Position numbers and translations under genes: made by a program
Part shown: positions 46,323 through 57,320 of the stretch, piece after piece
Position numbering within the stretch: position 1 is the stretch's first letter
How the letters are laid out: every line of letters begins with the position of its first letter
Notes under the pieces: generated by a model
The model's input: only the letters and a program-made list of their open reading frames with translations
The model's database searches: none
Told to the model about the DNA's origin: nothing
Origin: Diphasiastrum complanatum
Taxonomy: Eukaryota; Streptophyta; Lycopodiopsida; Lycopodiales; Lycopodiaceae
Length of the DNA: 64,000 bases
Reading direction: 5' to 3'
NCBI GenBank assembly: GCA_029204225.1
Contig: CM055106.1
Location: 15,404,278 to 15,468,277 of the forward strand

Positions 46323-47282
46323 CACTAGAGTTGTTGTTAGCACACTTTTGTGTGCGTGCGCACAAAAAGTGCACATAAAAAACCCTTGGTCACTCGACAA
46401 GATATAACATGTCATCAAATGATTGAAATTTATCTTTCAATTGTATGTGGAACTAGACTTGACTCTAGATTGTGCTATTAGAATACTTAAAAAAGAAATT
46501 CTCATTTGATGCGAATTAGCCCCCAAAAAACTTCAATTTTCAGCACTTTTCAACACTTCACATGGGTAACTTTAGGTGCATGTAGATATCTCTATAGGAC
46601 TCCAAATTTAATTTTTTTTATATACATGTTTCTATGGTCATAAAGGATTTTTGAAAGTAAATAGCCAAAGAAAGGATTGTAAAGTGCGCCTCCAAATGAG
46701 CTAAAACTTTCTAGCACCTTTCAATAATTTTCAATCTTTTCAGCACTGACATGGGTAACTTTAGATGCACATATCTATCTCTGCATAACTCCAAATTGAA
46801 AAAAACATTGAGAGACTTGTTTGTATGCTTGTAAAATACTTTTTAAAGTAGACAACCCAACAAAATATTGTTCAAATCATGGTGTTATACACTTAAATAT
46901 GATATTTCCAATTTTGGTGAGTTTTATGCACATATCTATTTATATAGATATCCAAATTCAATTTTTTTCAATAGGCATGTTTCTATAATCATATAGGATT
47001 TTTAAGAGTAGACAGACTAAAAACTGAATGTAAAATTCACAACAATGTAGTCCCATATATGAAAATATCAAAGTTTCATCGGTATCCCCACATGTTTGAC
47101 ACATCATATCTTACATATAAGTTGCTCAAAATGAAGGTCTCAAAATTTTTAATCGGTAAATGTATATATGAAGAACACATGTGAAAGGATTTGATGTGAT
47201 TCATCATAGTTTATGAGAGATGATTTTTTGAATAAGTGCTTGAAATACACAATTTTGTGCACATTTTGTGAGAACTCTAGTG
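46323..47282. mobile_element. 960-bp TIR element with TTAA duplication
   Basis: Ends are CACTAGAGTT and AACTCTAGTG, a perfect 10-bp inverted repeat, flanked on both sides by TTAA (46319-46322 and 47283-47286). There is no transposase frame. Just inside the left end lies CACTTTTGTGTGCGTGCGCA followed by CAAAAAGTG, itself a strong inverted repeat. The interior holds three degenerate tandem repeats. A MITE or small non-autonomous DNA transposon is likely. The CACTA-like termini and the TTAA site point to different superfamilies, so I leave the class open. Confidence 0.55.
46555..47035. repeat. Three degenerate tandem repeats of about 170-185 bp
   Basis: Copies start near 46562, 46746 and 46915 with the ordered words GGGTAACTTTAGRTGCA, TATCTCT..A, CTCCAAAT, TTTTTT, CATGTTTCTATGGTCATA-like and GTAGACA. 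They lie inside the TIR element. Confidence 0.6.
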
Positions 47283-47286
47283 TTAA

Positions 47287-48034
47287 CTATGTTGTAGAAC
47301 TACCATAAATTGATATATACTATTATGTAGGAAGATAGATATAAGATACATTCTCCTGTTGTATTGATAAGACACATAAAATAATTGACAATCACAAATC
47401 CTTGTTGTAAATATTTGTGCACTTTTGTCAGACAATATTTGTGCACTTTTGTCAGACAATAGATTGATTTCATAATGTCATGCTCAAATATCAAACTACA
47501 AAGTTTGACACATTGTACTAGAGAAATATACATATAATAAACATTCTTTGCATTCAAAAGAAGCAAATATAATAAAAACTTCAGTTGATTACAATCACTC
47601 CAAGCACTAATTGGGATATGGACTACTATCAACATATTAACTAAAATCCTTTATCACGTAACAACTTGAATTGCATTGAAAATTATCACCAACAAACCTA
47701 TAAAGTTATTCACAAATAAACATAATAACTTTCCATAGTGTAGAAATTGAAAAAACTAGTTTCAAATTGATGAAAACTCATTGGTTTCAATACAAATACA
47801 AACATATACCAATTGTTATCCACAAATGCAGATTACAAACAAGTTGTATATATTGTAATATGACATTAATTTTCAGAGCAATTGATAAACTCCAAATCTT
47901 TCAACTGACAAGATGATATGAAAAACCAATGCAATTATCATGGCATACTAATCAAAGAAAACAAGATTTATATAGTCACAAAGAATGTTTGTCCCACAAA
48001 GAGAGCACAAAGGCATTTAGGAGTTGAAAATCTC
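47287..48034. other. Intergenic, no gene
   Basis: AT-rich. A 34-bp perfect tandem duplication (GTGCACTTTTGTCAGACAAT plus neighbours) lies at about 47407-47462. No supported gene. Confidence 0.5.
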
Positions 48035-48155
48035 ACGTTAATTGGTCATGTGTTGAGTCGCTCCAGAATCAAGAAACCATGAATCATCCAAAAATGCGCT
48101 TTGATCTTTGACCATGAATGCGCCTTCATCAATGCCAACAATAGGAATCAATTCT
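48035..48155 (-). pseudogene. Ty1/copia protease fragment
   Basis: The minus strand reads DDSWFLDSGATQHMTN, the copia aspartic-protease active site with intact D-S-G (48056-48070), preceded by AFMVKDQSAF. A stop follows. No other pol domain is attached. Confidence 0.75.
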
Positions 48156-48240
48156 CTAATATTAAAAGGTTGAAACCAAGCTCACGTAGCAACTGTATTT
48201 CTCAAAATGAAATTCCACTGTACATATAGTTCTTCACTTA

Positions 48241-48310
48241 GGCAACCCATGCATGACCCAGGTTGCCATTGACGGGACGCGTGTCCCGTCGACTCGCCTC
48301 GTGGCGAGGC
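48241..48310. other. Three consecutive perfect hairpins
   Basis: GGCAACC...GGTTGCC (48241-48267, 7-bp stem), GACGGGAC-GCGT-GTCCCGTC (48271-48290, 8-bp stem) and GCCTCG-TGG-CGAGGC (48296-48310, 6-bp stem) follow each other with 3- and 5-base gaps. The block is GC-rich in AT-rich surroundings. CTAA-T lies 3 bases after the last hairpin, faintly like a Helitron 3' end. Confidence 0.6.
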
Positions 48311-49282
48311 CAACTAATCTTTATCGAGTGATAGGACCCACAATATAGTAACACAATGATTTTACTTTAATTCTAACTACGACAGTGTCGCTAAAATGCA
48401 GGAATCACAAACTTAGACAACCAAATTATTTGAAGAACGCCTACAACGGGCTTTCGGCTGATCTCCAGCAAAGGGTTGTTGTTGGAATTGTAACTACTTG
48501 AAGTGGATCCAAGCAAATCCACTCCCCCCCCCCAAAAAAAAAAAAAAAATCTGTTGGTGGGAATGTTGTTATCTGTAACTTGCATGCTCAAGGTTGGATC
48601 GGCATTTGGAATATGCAGTTGAAACATGTAGAACACATGACTAGTCTGAAAATTGAACAAATTTTAGCCTAAATTTGTTGTGATCTTGTTGTAGTTGACT
48701 CAAAGATGAATAACGCTATGAAAAACAAGAATCAACTATGACATGACGTGAATTTTTGAAAGTTGCAGTATACTCAAAGATCCTAAACTCTGTACAAGGT
48801 GATCTGAAGATGGATAGATGAATGAAAAGAGGAACAAGGAAATAAATGAACAATACAAAGAGTGAGAACTGTATGGCACTTGTCAAACAAAACTTTCATT
48901 TATCAACATTGATAATTCACCTTGAATATTGCAATATCCCATTGGTTTTGTAGAGTAATGAGAAAAACTCTGAAATGCCCTTGTCAAAAACAAGGAAGGG
49001 TTGGTGACACTAAATCTACTATCATTGATAGCAGATATTGTTAGATATGGCTTGAAATGCATGGAGGAAGAAGATACTATTCCCATTAGTATCCTTTGAA
49101 TCATGAGATTCATAAAATGAATCGCTTTTAGATTTCTGATTCTCAAATTTGGTTCGTTACATTTAGTGGTTGGAAATCTCGTCAGAAAATGGAAAGTTGA
49201 GGTTGCAAGAGTGGAGATAAAATGTCAATTCCCTGGGGATGTGCTCTTGTCTGGAAATAGTAGCAGATGATGGAATATTGGT
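48311..49282. other. Mostly non-coding, one unknown antisense frame
   Basis: A C-run next to an A-run (48523-48549) makes a sharp strand asymmetry. The minus-strand frame at 48883-49146 (87 codons, Ser/Phe-rich) may be decayed retroelement sequence downstream of the gag below. Nothing else recognised. Confidence 0.35.
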
Positions 49283-49804
49283 TTAACGAAATGGTTTAAA
49301 ATGCTTGATAAAGGATTCTTTCAGATTAGAGGAATCTGATTTATCTTCACGATCGATGTTAAAAAACCAGTCACGTGCTTTATCGATCGTGGTCACAAAA
49401 AATAGATGGACCATAGCAATATCGGGAGATGTTTTGCCATACACATCACATGCATTCTCAAAGATTTGCAAGAATCTTTGAGGGTCCAAACTACCATCAA
49501 ACTTGGGTAGAAAGTTGGGTAGATCTAGCTTGGGTGTTATCTTCTCAAAATGAGCTTCGTGAGTGGTAGAAGCTCCATTCAGATGTGTTCTGGCGTGTGA
49601 TGTTGCAACACCATGAACATGGACTTATGCTCATAAAGACTCGGCTCTATCAGGTTCTTGTCCTTCGAATGGGTTTGTGGATGGCTCGTGTATTTGGGAC
49701 CGCATTCGGTAGAATCTATGACGTCTGGATTGTTCAGCTGTAGGAGACCTTATTTTATATGGATCATTTTCTAAAATATCGGGATTAGTATGGTGGTCCA
49801 TTAT
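49283..49804 (-). pseudogene. Ty3/gypsy-type gag fragment
   Basis: Minus strand from the ATG at 49804 (MDHHTNPDILENDPYKI). After a stop near 49630 it continues with KITPKLDLPNFLPKFDGSLD, PQRFLQIFENACDVYGK, KARDWFFNIDRED and LKESFIKHFKPF, the retrotransposon gag core. It is related to, but not the same family as, the gag at 37326-37859. No zinc knuckle or pol follows. Confidence 0.7.
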
Positions 49805-50021
49805 GTACTATCGTGTATGTTTGTATTTTGTATGAGTTTTTTGTTTTTTTGTGTTTTTTGATTTTTTAGGGTGTTTTATCTGCATTTTTAGTTTTTGCAC
49901 TAGTAGGGAACTCAAGGGGGAGACTCAGTATCAGAAGGGATTTCTATTGGTATAAGTTTTGTTTTCTGGAAAAAAATTTGGTGCTCATGCCTCTTTTTTT
50001 TTTTTCGCACATGCATCGGTG

Positions 50022-50180
50022 GAGATGGTAACGAAGGGGGACTCGGTTGAGATGGGAACGAAGGTGCTCAGCCGAGACGGTGACGGAGGAGGTCTCGACT
50101 GAGATGCCAACGGAGGAGCTTGGTTGAGATGCCAACAGAGGAGCTCGGTTGAGATGCCAACAAAGGAGCTCGGCTGAGAT
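50022..50180. repeat. Minisatellite of 25-27-bp units
   Basis: Six consecutive units of the form GAGATGCCAACGGAGGAGCT plus CGGTT, with increasing similarity toward the right (the last three differ at a few bases). GC-rich in an AT-rich region. Confidence 0.8.
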
Positions 50181-50398
50181 GGAGTGTGATGGGTATACTA
50201 TGGGTAAAGGAGGATGCAAAAGGAGGTGGGATATGCCAAAGTGATCACACGTCTGTCTTTTTCACCATTTTCATCAATTTTCACTATCAATCAAGTAGAA
50301 TTGGATAGAAGTGAGTGTTCTGAGGTCTTAGACTTTTCATTTCACAAATATTACTGTGTTTGAGTTGAAAGTAAGTTCCTAGAGAGTTTATTAGTACT

Positions 50399-50881
50399 TT
50401 GAAACTCGTGGGAGAGATTGACTTCTTGCTTGCATGTGCTTCTTCTTTTGTGACTGAAGGTAGTGGTAAATGCAATTCAACCTCTACAACAAATAAAGAG
50501 TTCAAACGACATAAATATAGACCTGGGGTGTCTATTGTTGCACGAGAGCGAATAGAGAGAGCTTTGTCTTTGGGTGCATGCATAATTTCAGAAACAACAG
50601 TGGACAAAATGAAGCATGTAATTTTTAAAATACAAACTACAAATTCTATGGTCAGTGGGAATTGCTATGATTTACACATAGCCCATAAGCCCATGTGTAC
50701 ATGTCCAAATTTTCAGAAGCGATTCTCGGGTGGAAAGTCATACTTGGCCTGCAAACATTTGTATTTCATATTTCTCAAGGTGTTGGGTCAAAACCAGAAT
50801 TCAAACATGTTCATCCACCAACCAATGCTTAATCACACGGAGCTTTTTCAGGCATTGTCAAGAAGTAGAAATTACCCCTGA
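50399..50881 (+). pseudogene. SWIM zinc-finger protein fragment
   Basis: Open for 160 codons. Residues 90-125 read YDLHIAHKPMCTCPNFQKR, then SYLACKHLYFI: the C-x-C-x15-C-x-H pattern of a SWIM finger (C100, C102, C118, H120). The domain occurs at the end of MULE/FAR1-type transposases and in stand-alone plant SWIM proteins. No MULE catalytic domain lies nearby. The frame begins only with TTG, so it is probably a 3' exon or a truncated copy. It ends ALSRSRNYP before a natural TGA. Confidence 0.6.
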
Positions 50882-52650
50882 CAGTTCATTACGAATGCCT
50901 TGATTGCAGTGCACATTACCTCACATGTCAAAGCATACCAAGATTGCAGTTTGTACAAATTCTTTGAGAAATGTTTTTCTTGAAGGGTCAAGTTGCGAAC
51001 CACAACAAGTCCAAATTTTATTTAACTTACGTATTTTATCGTCGTCTTCTATGAACTTATATTTGTTAAGTTTCCATTAAACTTTCAACAATTTCTTCAT
51101 GGCTATGCATGCTATGAATCAGATGTTAGTACAGAGCACGTTAATTATGGTTTCAATTTGATGAATTCACACGTGTGGGACGCCCTACACATGTATTTTT
51201 GATCTCCTAAGCCCAATAATACCATAAAGATCATATGAGCATTGGTTGTCAATTAAAAAGCTGATCATACAAGCAATATTATTGTGTTACAATCAAGATC
51301 TGTCAACAAAACATAAGATTAAGCATCATAAATGTCTCAACTCGGCTAGAGAGAGAAAATAGAAAGTACAAAACTCGTGTAGAGAGAGAGGGCACAAAGA
51401 GCTTGTCTCCAAATTTGCATTACACACAAATTTCATCATTTTCTCAATGAGAGTACATCACGTATATATAGATCCATGGACTCTCCTCCTACTTTGAGTT
51501 GAATTGGAGTTGTGAATCCACCTCTCAAGCTATCTAGACTTATCCAAGCCATCTCACTATGTCTAATTGTGCCACCTAGTCTTTTCATGCATTAAATGTG
51601 GCATGTAAAGTACAAATGGCAATTCCTATGGTAGCTCCAGTTTCTACTTCTACCTACCTTGAATATTTTATTTTACGATGGGTCTTTACAAAGCCAAAAG
51701 AGCTCAATTCATCTTTGGGATTTTTAGGACCCCTACTCACAACATTAGATAGGTTTTTCAATATTTTGACACGATTGAGTACAATTCAGTTAGTTGTTCC
51801 AACTATTCCCATTGCTCGTCATAAAATGTAAGTTTCTATTGTTCTTTGAATGACGCAATTCTAAAAGTGAGTTGGGTTCTGATTGCAAACTAGTCGAGGT
51901 GAAGTGAGGCTGGAAACACCATGAGTCGAGGCTCATGTGATTTTGTTATGTTCGTCGGATAAGACAATACTAAAATCAACCAAATTGTTGAGTAGAGATT
52001 CTTACAAGTTCCACTATAGTGGATATAAGTGTTAATGTGGTAGACATATCGCTTGAAGTATAGTCCAGACACTTTGAAAAAGATTGGCATATTAACACCT
52101 GAATGCAAAGGTGTAATTGTTTTTTGAAAGTTTTCTACCTAGCAAAGTATGAAAGGAATAAAATTCATGTGAAAAAAGAAGAAAGAATCATTTGTTTTTA
52201 TCGTAAATTGCCATTAGACATCCTAAAGTTGCCTCTCACATTATTGAATGTCGTGCTTGAAAATCAATTTACGCAAGTTCTAACTTTTGATCTAACTAAA
52301 ATTGACCCCTTCTTGTCACATGGTATTGAATAAACAAACCTTGAGCTATACTTTGAGTGTCACAGGTTCCACTACATGCTTATACTTTCCACATAAATGA
52401 GAATCATTGCTAAGCAAATTTAGTTGAGACATTCACCACTTTGGTCTCGGTAAAACAATTATTTTTCTATCAAAAATACCTGAACGGGTTGCAATTTAAC
52501 TATAGCAATGTTCCAGTCTTTTGAATACAAAATATTGGACACACTTAGCGATCCTCCAGTATGAATTTCACCTGACAAAAAAATGCACATCACAAAAAAC
52601 TTAACGGTCCTCCAGTATGAGAGGATACATGACAAAAAATTGCACATCAC
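50882..52650. other. Decayed LTR-like region and spacers
   Basis: 51160-51600 has TTCACACGTGTGGG near 51168, a TATATATAGATCC site near 51473 and no frame, like the LTRs elsewhere in the window. A 77-codon plus frame at 51598-51831 ends at a GTAAGT donor-like site and could be an exon of something unrecognised. The direct repeat GTCCTCCAGTATGA / GATCCTCCAGTATGAA plus TTGCACATCAC occurs at 52551-52595 and 52608-52650. Confidence 0.35.
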
Positions 52651-52668
52651 ACCCTAAACCCTAAACCC
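52651..52668 (+). repeat. Short telomere-like motif
   Basis: ACCCTAAACCCTAAACCC is 2.5 units of the plant telomere repeat (complement TTTAGGG). It is too short to be a telomere relic with certainty; such telo-boxes also occur in promoters. Confidence 0.7.
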
Positions 52669-52692
52669 AAAAAAATACTATTCAAATTAGGT

Positions 52693-52832
52693 CCTAAAGT
52701 TTTAAATTTGCTCGCCTTTGTACACATTTCTAAAAATGCTTGCCAATATATACTCCCAAAGTTTCAAATTTGCTCGCCATTGTACACATTTTCTAAAAAA
52801 TGCTCGCCAATATCTGCTCGCTAACATATGCT
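52693..52832. repeat. Tandem duplication, about 70 bp
   Basis: AAATTTGCTCGCC..TTGTACACATTT..TAAAAATGCT.GCCAATAT occurs twice, followed by shorter echoes (GCTCGCTAACATATGCTCGCC). It lies just before the copia remnant. Confidence 0.65.
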
Positions 52833-52849
52833 CGCCGGGAAATGCTCGT

Positions 52850-53677
52850 CAAAAAATCGCACCCGAGGATAAGCAACTTCAAGGAACCACACCAAGAAGA
52901 TCTACAAGAGAAAGATAAATACACCAATGGAGCACATTGTAAAAGTTCCTATGAAAGATGATGAGAAATCCTTTGTGGACATCACTCTTTATAGGAATCT
53001 TATTGGCTCACTTATATGGTTAACAGTAACTAGGCCTGATCTAAGCTTTAGTGTACATAAGCTAAGCCAACACATGCAGAATTCAAAGTTATATCACTGG
53101 AAGTTGGCTAAAAGAATCTTGAGGTATATATCTTATACCTTAGATTATGGATTATTCTACAAAGGAGAAGATCTGACTTTGATTGCTTTTTTAGATTCAG
53201 GTTTTGTAGGAGACAGGTTGGATAGAAAATCCACAACTGCTTACACTATTTTTCTTGGAGGGAACTTAGTTTCTTGGCTGTCAGAGAAGCAACCAACTAT
53301 ATCCTTATCATCTTGTGAAGCTGAGTACAAATCTCTTACAACCACAAAAAAGGAGGTTTTATGGAGCAAAAGGCTACTTTAAGAGCTCAAGTGTTATGGA
53401 GATGAAGACCTTCCAATTACCAAGAATGATAACATTTTTGCTCAGGCTCTTGCAAATAATCATGTGTTCCATGCGCAAACACATAAAGGTAGCTCATCAT
53501 TTTGTAAGAGAAAAAGCCATTGGGAGAGCGATCTTATTGGAGCATGTTGGATCTTCAAAATGTGTTGCAGATCTTCTCACCAAGTCATTACTCAAGAATG
53601 TCTTTATCAAGATGAGGTCTAACCTTGGCCTAATTTTGAAGTCTATGTTGGATAGGAACATATATTTTAAAGAGGAG
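52850..53677 (+). mobile_element. Ty1/copia remnant, linker joined to RT end and RNase H
   Basis: GTTPRRSTRER (52880s) is the linker before RT. At about 52915 it jumps to MEHIVKVPMKDDEKSFVDI and LYRNLIGSLIWLTVTRPDLS, the RT tail, so the RT core with YVDD is deleted. RNase H follows (DRKSTTAYTIFLGGNLVSWL, SLSSCEAEYKSLTTTKKEVL), then, after frameshifts near 53380, HHFVREKAIGRAILLEHVGS and KCVADLLTKSLLKNVF. The pol frame ends at 53689, overlapping the LTR start; a purine tract AAAGAGGAG precedes the LTR. Confidence 0.85.
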
Positions 53678-54398
53678 TGTGAAGATTAGTAAAAAATATC
53701 TTCCTATCTGGAGTTTTGGGGCCATGTCCATGATTATTTCCATTGTAAACTATGTTGTACATAAAGGTATGTGAATTGAGCACATAACCTTCTAGAATAG
53801 GTCAAGTTTGAGTTAGGCAAATTCAAATTTGATCTCATGCAAAAGTTTTAGATAGCATGCAATGTCATTTAGTGTGCATGCAATCCACATGCAATCAATG
53901 CATGCAACATGCAAAGTGGTTTCTGTGATCTACACATGTCTAGGCAATTTTATGAGTTGACATGCAGTACATGCAATATCCATGCATGCAGTTAGACATG
54001 TGGATTCTTGGTAGTTGATTTGACTGAGCTAACCCATGCAACACCACTGTAGGAACTTGAGCTACTTTGATGTAGGGAAACTTTGGCATGTTTTGCCATA
54101 TTGTGAATAATGAGATTTTGGTGTTTTGGACTCATTCTCTCTCTACCTGAGTATTCTAGCTTTGATTTTCTCTCTCTACCCGAGGGCAGCCTATTTTTCT
54201 CATACTGAGCACTTAGAATTATTTCTGACATTCATTCCTGATAGTGAGAAGTTAGATTTTTCAGTCAGATGTATGCCATTGTGCTCTTGCCATAGATTTT
54301 TCAAGTATTCTGTTCTCTGATCAATCTTGTGCAATCACAACACCTCAGTAAGATCCTATAAGGTGTGTGGTGAAGTTCACATGTGTAAAAACTTCACA
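53678..54398 (+). repeat. Copia 3' LTR, 721 bp
   Basis: It begins TGTGAAG right after the purine tract and ends CTTCACA, a 7-bp inverted repeat. Parts are repeated at 8363-8620 and 7386-7770. A ladder of GCATGCAACATGCA words lies at 53870-53990. No PBS follows, as expected of a 3' LTR. Confidence 0.8.
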
Positions 54399-54949
54399 AC
54401 AAGTAGTGTCTTAATCCTAATTTGTAATGTATGTATTAATCATTCTTTTAAATCAATTAGCCATGTATACATATTCAAGTAAGATCAATGAATCAAACAA
54501 TCAGTAGTTCATTTAGAATGCAATTGCATCGTTCTTCTTCTTTGTTATCACAGAGTATTGTATCAAGGAGAACATGCATCTGTTCGACAATCACATTGTA
54601 TTTTTGCATGACTAATCCATCATTGTTCTAGCAATTTAGATCATGTATGGTGATTGTATGTTAAAACTGATTCATGCTCGCAGATTGACTATTTTGTAGA
54701 TTCTATCGTTTTATATGACTGATAGCACTATTCAATTTCTTGCTCTAATCACTACACTAGATCAATGCTTCCGCAAAGCTAAAACTCAATTCACCATAAT
54801 TTTGTGCATGGATATGGAATCAATTGCATAGATCCAGTGACTTCAAAGCTGTGATCAAGTAAGATAGACCCGATCTGTCCAAATCCGATAAACATATTTT
54901 GTATGCACCAAGGAATCAGCCTCACTGATTTGGCCGATTTTTCCAACAT
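54399..54949 (+). repeat. Probable 5' LTR of the next copia element
   Basis: The sequence ends TTTTCCAACA immediately before a PBS-like TGGTATTAGAGC. No frame. The left boundary cannot be set because the preceding LTR adjoins directly. Confidence 0.4.
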
Positions 54950-54961
54950 GGTATTAGAGCT
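54950..54961 (+). other. Copia primer-binding site (one mismatch)
   Basis: TGGTATTAGAGC differs from the standard PBS by one C-to-T change, typical of methylation-driven decay. The gag ATG at 55088 follows after a leader of about 130 bp. Confidence 0.7.
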
Positions 54962-55087
54962 CATTTTTTGATTCCTAGAGGCAGATGAGCATATAATATC
55001 AGAACAGTTGTTTTGATATAGTGTAGGTAGTTGCTATTATTGTTTTCAGTCATATTATCTGCATATATACTCATCTTAATATTCCAA

Positions 55088-57320
55088 ATGGATTCACAAT
55101 CACAGTCTTCTCTAATGGTAGAGAGAGTGGATGGTTCAAACTACCATCTATGGAACTTCAAGATGAGAGTAATACTGATGGCCAAAGAACTATGGGAAAT
55201 AGTTGCTGGAATCAAACTACTTCCCAATGTTGATGAGCAAGCCATTTCCAAATGGAAGCTTAGGGATGGCAAGGCTTTGCCTTGATCACCCTCAACATCT
55301 CCGACACACAAATTGGTCATATCAGAAAAGTACATTATATGAAGTGAGAGATGTCACTTCAAAACTGCATCTGAGGAGAAAATTCTTTTTACTCAGAATG
55401 TCAGATGGTGACTATGTTCATAATTACATAAACAAATTTAAGACTCTAATGGATCAGATGGCAACAATAGGTTCCAATCGAAGACTCTGATGTTGTAATG
55501 ACCTTATTGTCAAGATTACCATCCTCTTATAAGAACTGGGTCATGATGGTTTTCACACACTCAAATATCACATTATCCAGAGTCATAACTATGCTATTGT
55601 AGGAGGAAACAAAAAGAAGTGGAGCATCTTCATCCTCCATCAACGACTCACAAGCTCTATTCTGAAAAGAAGGGTTCAAGAAAGCAACTGAAGAAGAAAG
55701 TTGTTTGACAAACTAACAACAGTCAAAAACAATCAGAGAAGGCCCAAAACTCAGCCATCTGCTCAAAATCAAAAAAGACTCTTCTGCAGGTACTGTAAGA
55801 GGATAAATCATGAGATCCAGGACTGTCGAGTCTTGAAGTTCAACAATGACAAGAAGGAGAAACAGCGGATCAGCAAGCTCATGCAGCCGACACCAAGCAA
55901 AAGATCGAAGATGATGAAGAGCAAGAAGTCCTCATGGTGAGCCATCACCATGTCTAATAGTCAGAGAAGCGGGTCCTCGATCTTGGAGCTACACAACACA
56001 TGGCAAGCCATCAAGAATGACTATTCATCCTACAGCACAAAGAAATTTGTTCACCTTGCAACAACAAAACTCCTTATGAGGTTTGGACAAGATTCAAACT
56101 CTCAATCAAACATTTGATTGTATTCAGACGCACAACTTATGCTCATGTCCTAAAGGACAACAAAAAGAGACTTGATGAGCATTCTTTTAAGGCAATTTTT
56201 GTTGGCTATTGCAATTCTGATGGAATGTATAAACTGTATAACATAGACACCTGTAAAGTTTTCATTAACAAGGTTGTGACTTTTATCGAAGATCAGTTTA
56301 TTGATTTGAAGGACAACAACAAGACGCAATCGACAATTTATGCCCCGACAATTGACTCTTCTCAGGAGGCAATTTTCATTCCTTCATGTAGTCACCCTGT
56401 ACAGTCATCAAGAAGAAGATGAGTAGACTACAACTCAAGAGCAACCGACATGGCCGACACAATCGACAAAGCTAACAAAAAGTTGAATTCACAACCAGAA
56501 ACTTCAACTAGAAGATCATCAAGAATTTGATCTTAGTCTATCTGATATTTTTTGATGAATTTGCTCACTATTCTATTCAGGAGCCAACCATAGTTGAGGA
56601 AGCTTTGTCGCAGGCCAACTCAGATCTCTAGACAGAAGCAATGGACAAAGAGTACAACTCATTGCTGAGGAACAACACTTGGACTATCACCGACCTGCCA
56701 ACAAACAGAAAGATAATCAACTGCAAATGGATCTTCAAGATCAAATACAAAGCAGACGGGAGCATCGACAGAAGGAAATCTCGACTTGTGGCAAGGAGAT
56801 TTTTACAAATTCCCCACATCTACTACTTTGAGACCTTAAGCCCAATCATCACAATCACACCTCTGTTCGACTGCTACTTTTTTATGCTGCTGCAGCAAAT
56901 CTTGACGTACATCATATGGATGTACAAACTGCATTCCTCAATGGAGCTATCGAGGAGAACATCTACATGATCCAGCCAGAAGGCTACATCTTCAATGGTC
57001 ATGAAGACCATGTACGCAAACTCCACAAAGCTTTGTACTGTCTGAAACAATCTTCTAGGGCATGGTTTCATCGAATCAATATGTTCTTGATCGATCATGA
57101 TTTTGAATCTAGCTCTATAGACTGTAATGTATATTTCAAAGTTGTTGATCAATTGTTTGTCATCATCACACTTTATGTGGATGATACGTTGTTGTTCGGC
57201 AACAATATTGCTCTGACAAAGGATACAAAGAGGATTGTATTCCAAGAATTTGAGATGACAGATCTTGGAGAAGCACACTATTGTCTCGGGATAGCTTTCA
57301 ATATCCAACAATCTTGAATG
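55088..57320 (+). mobile_element. Ty1/copia remnant, gag to RT
   Basis: Plus strand in order: gag (VDGSNYHLWNFKMRVILMAK; TLYEVRDVTSKLHLRRKFF), zinc knuckle CRYCKRINHEIQDC (near 55786-55827, C-x2-C-x4-H-x4-C kept), a protease and integrase deletion (about 55960-56100), integrase tail (SFKAIFVGYCNSDGMYKLYN), RT start (NNTWTITDLPTNRKIINCKW), and RT (MDVQTAFLNGAIEENIYMIQ; LHKALYCLKQSSRAWFH; ITLYVDDTLLFGNN with intact YVDD; MTDLGEAHYCLG). The copy stops at about 57320 before RNase H, and no 3' LTR is present. Several stops and frameshifts. Confidence 0.85.

Noticed and set aside
51598-51831. Host-gene exon ending at GTAAGT
   Set aside because: No recognisable domain and no compatible neighbouring exon found; left as unsupported.
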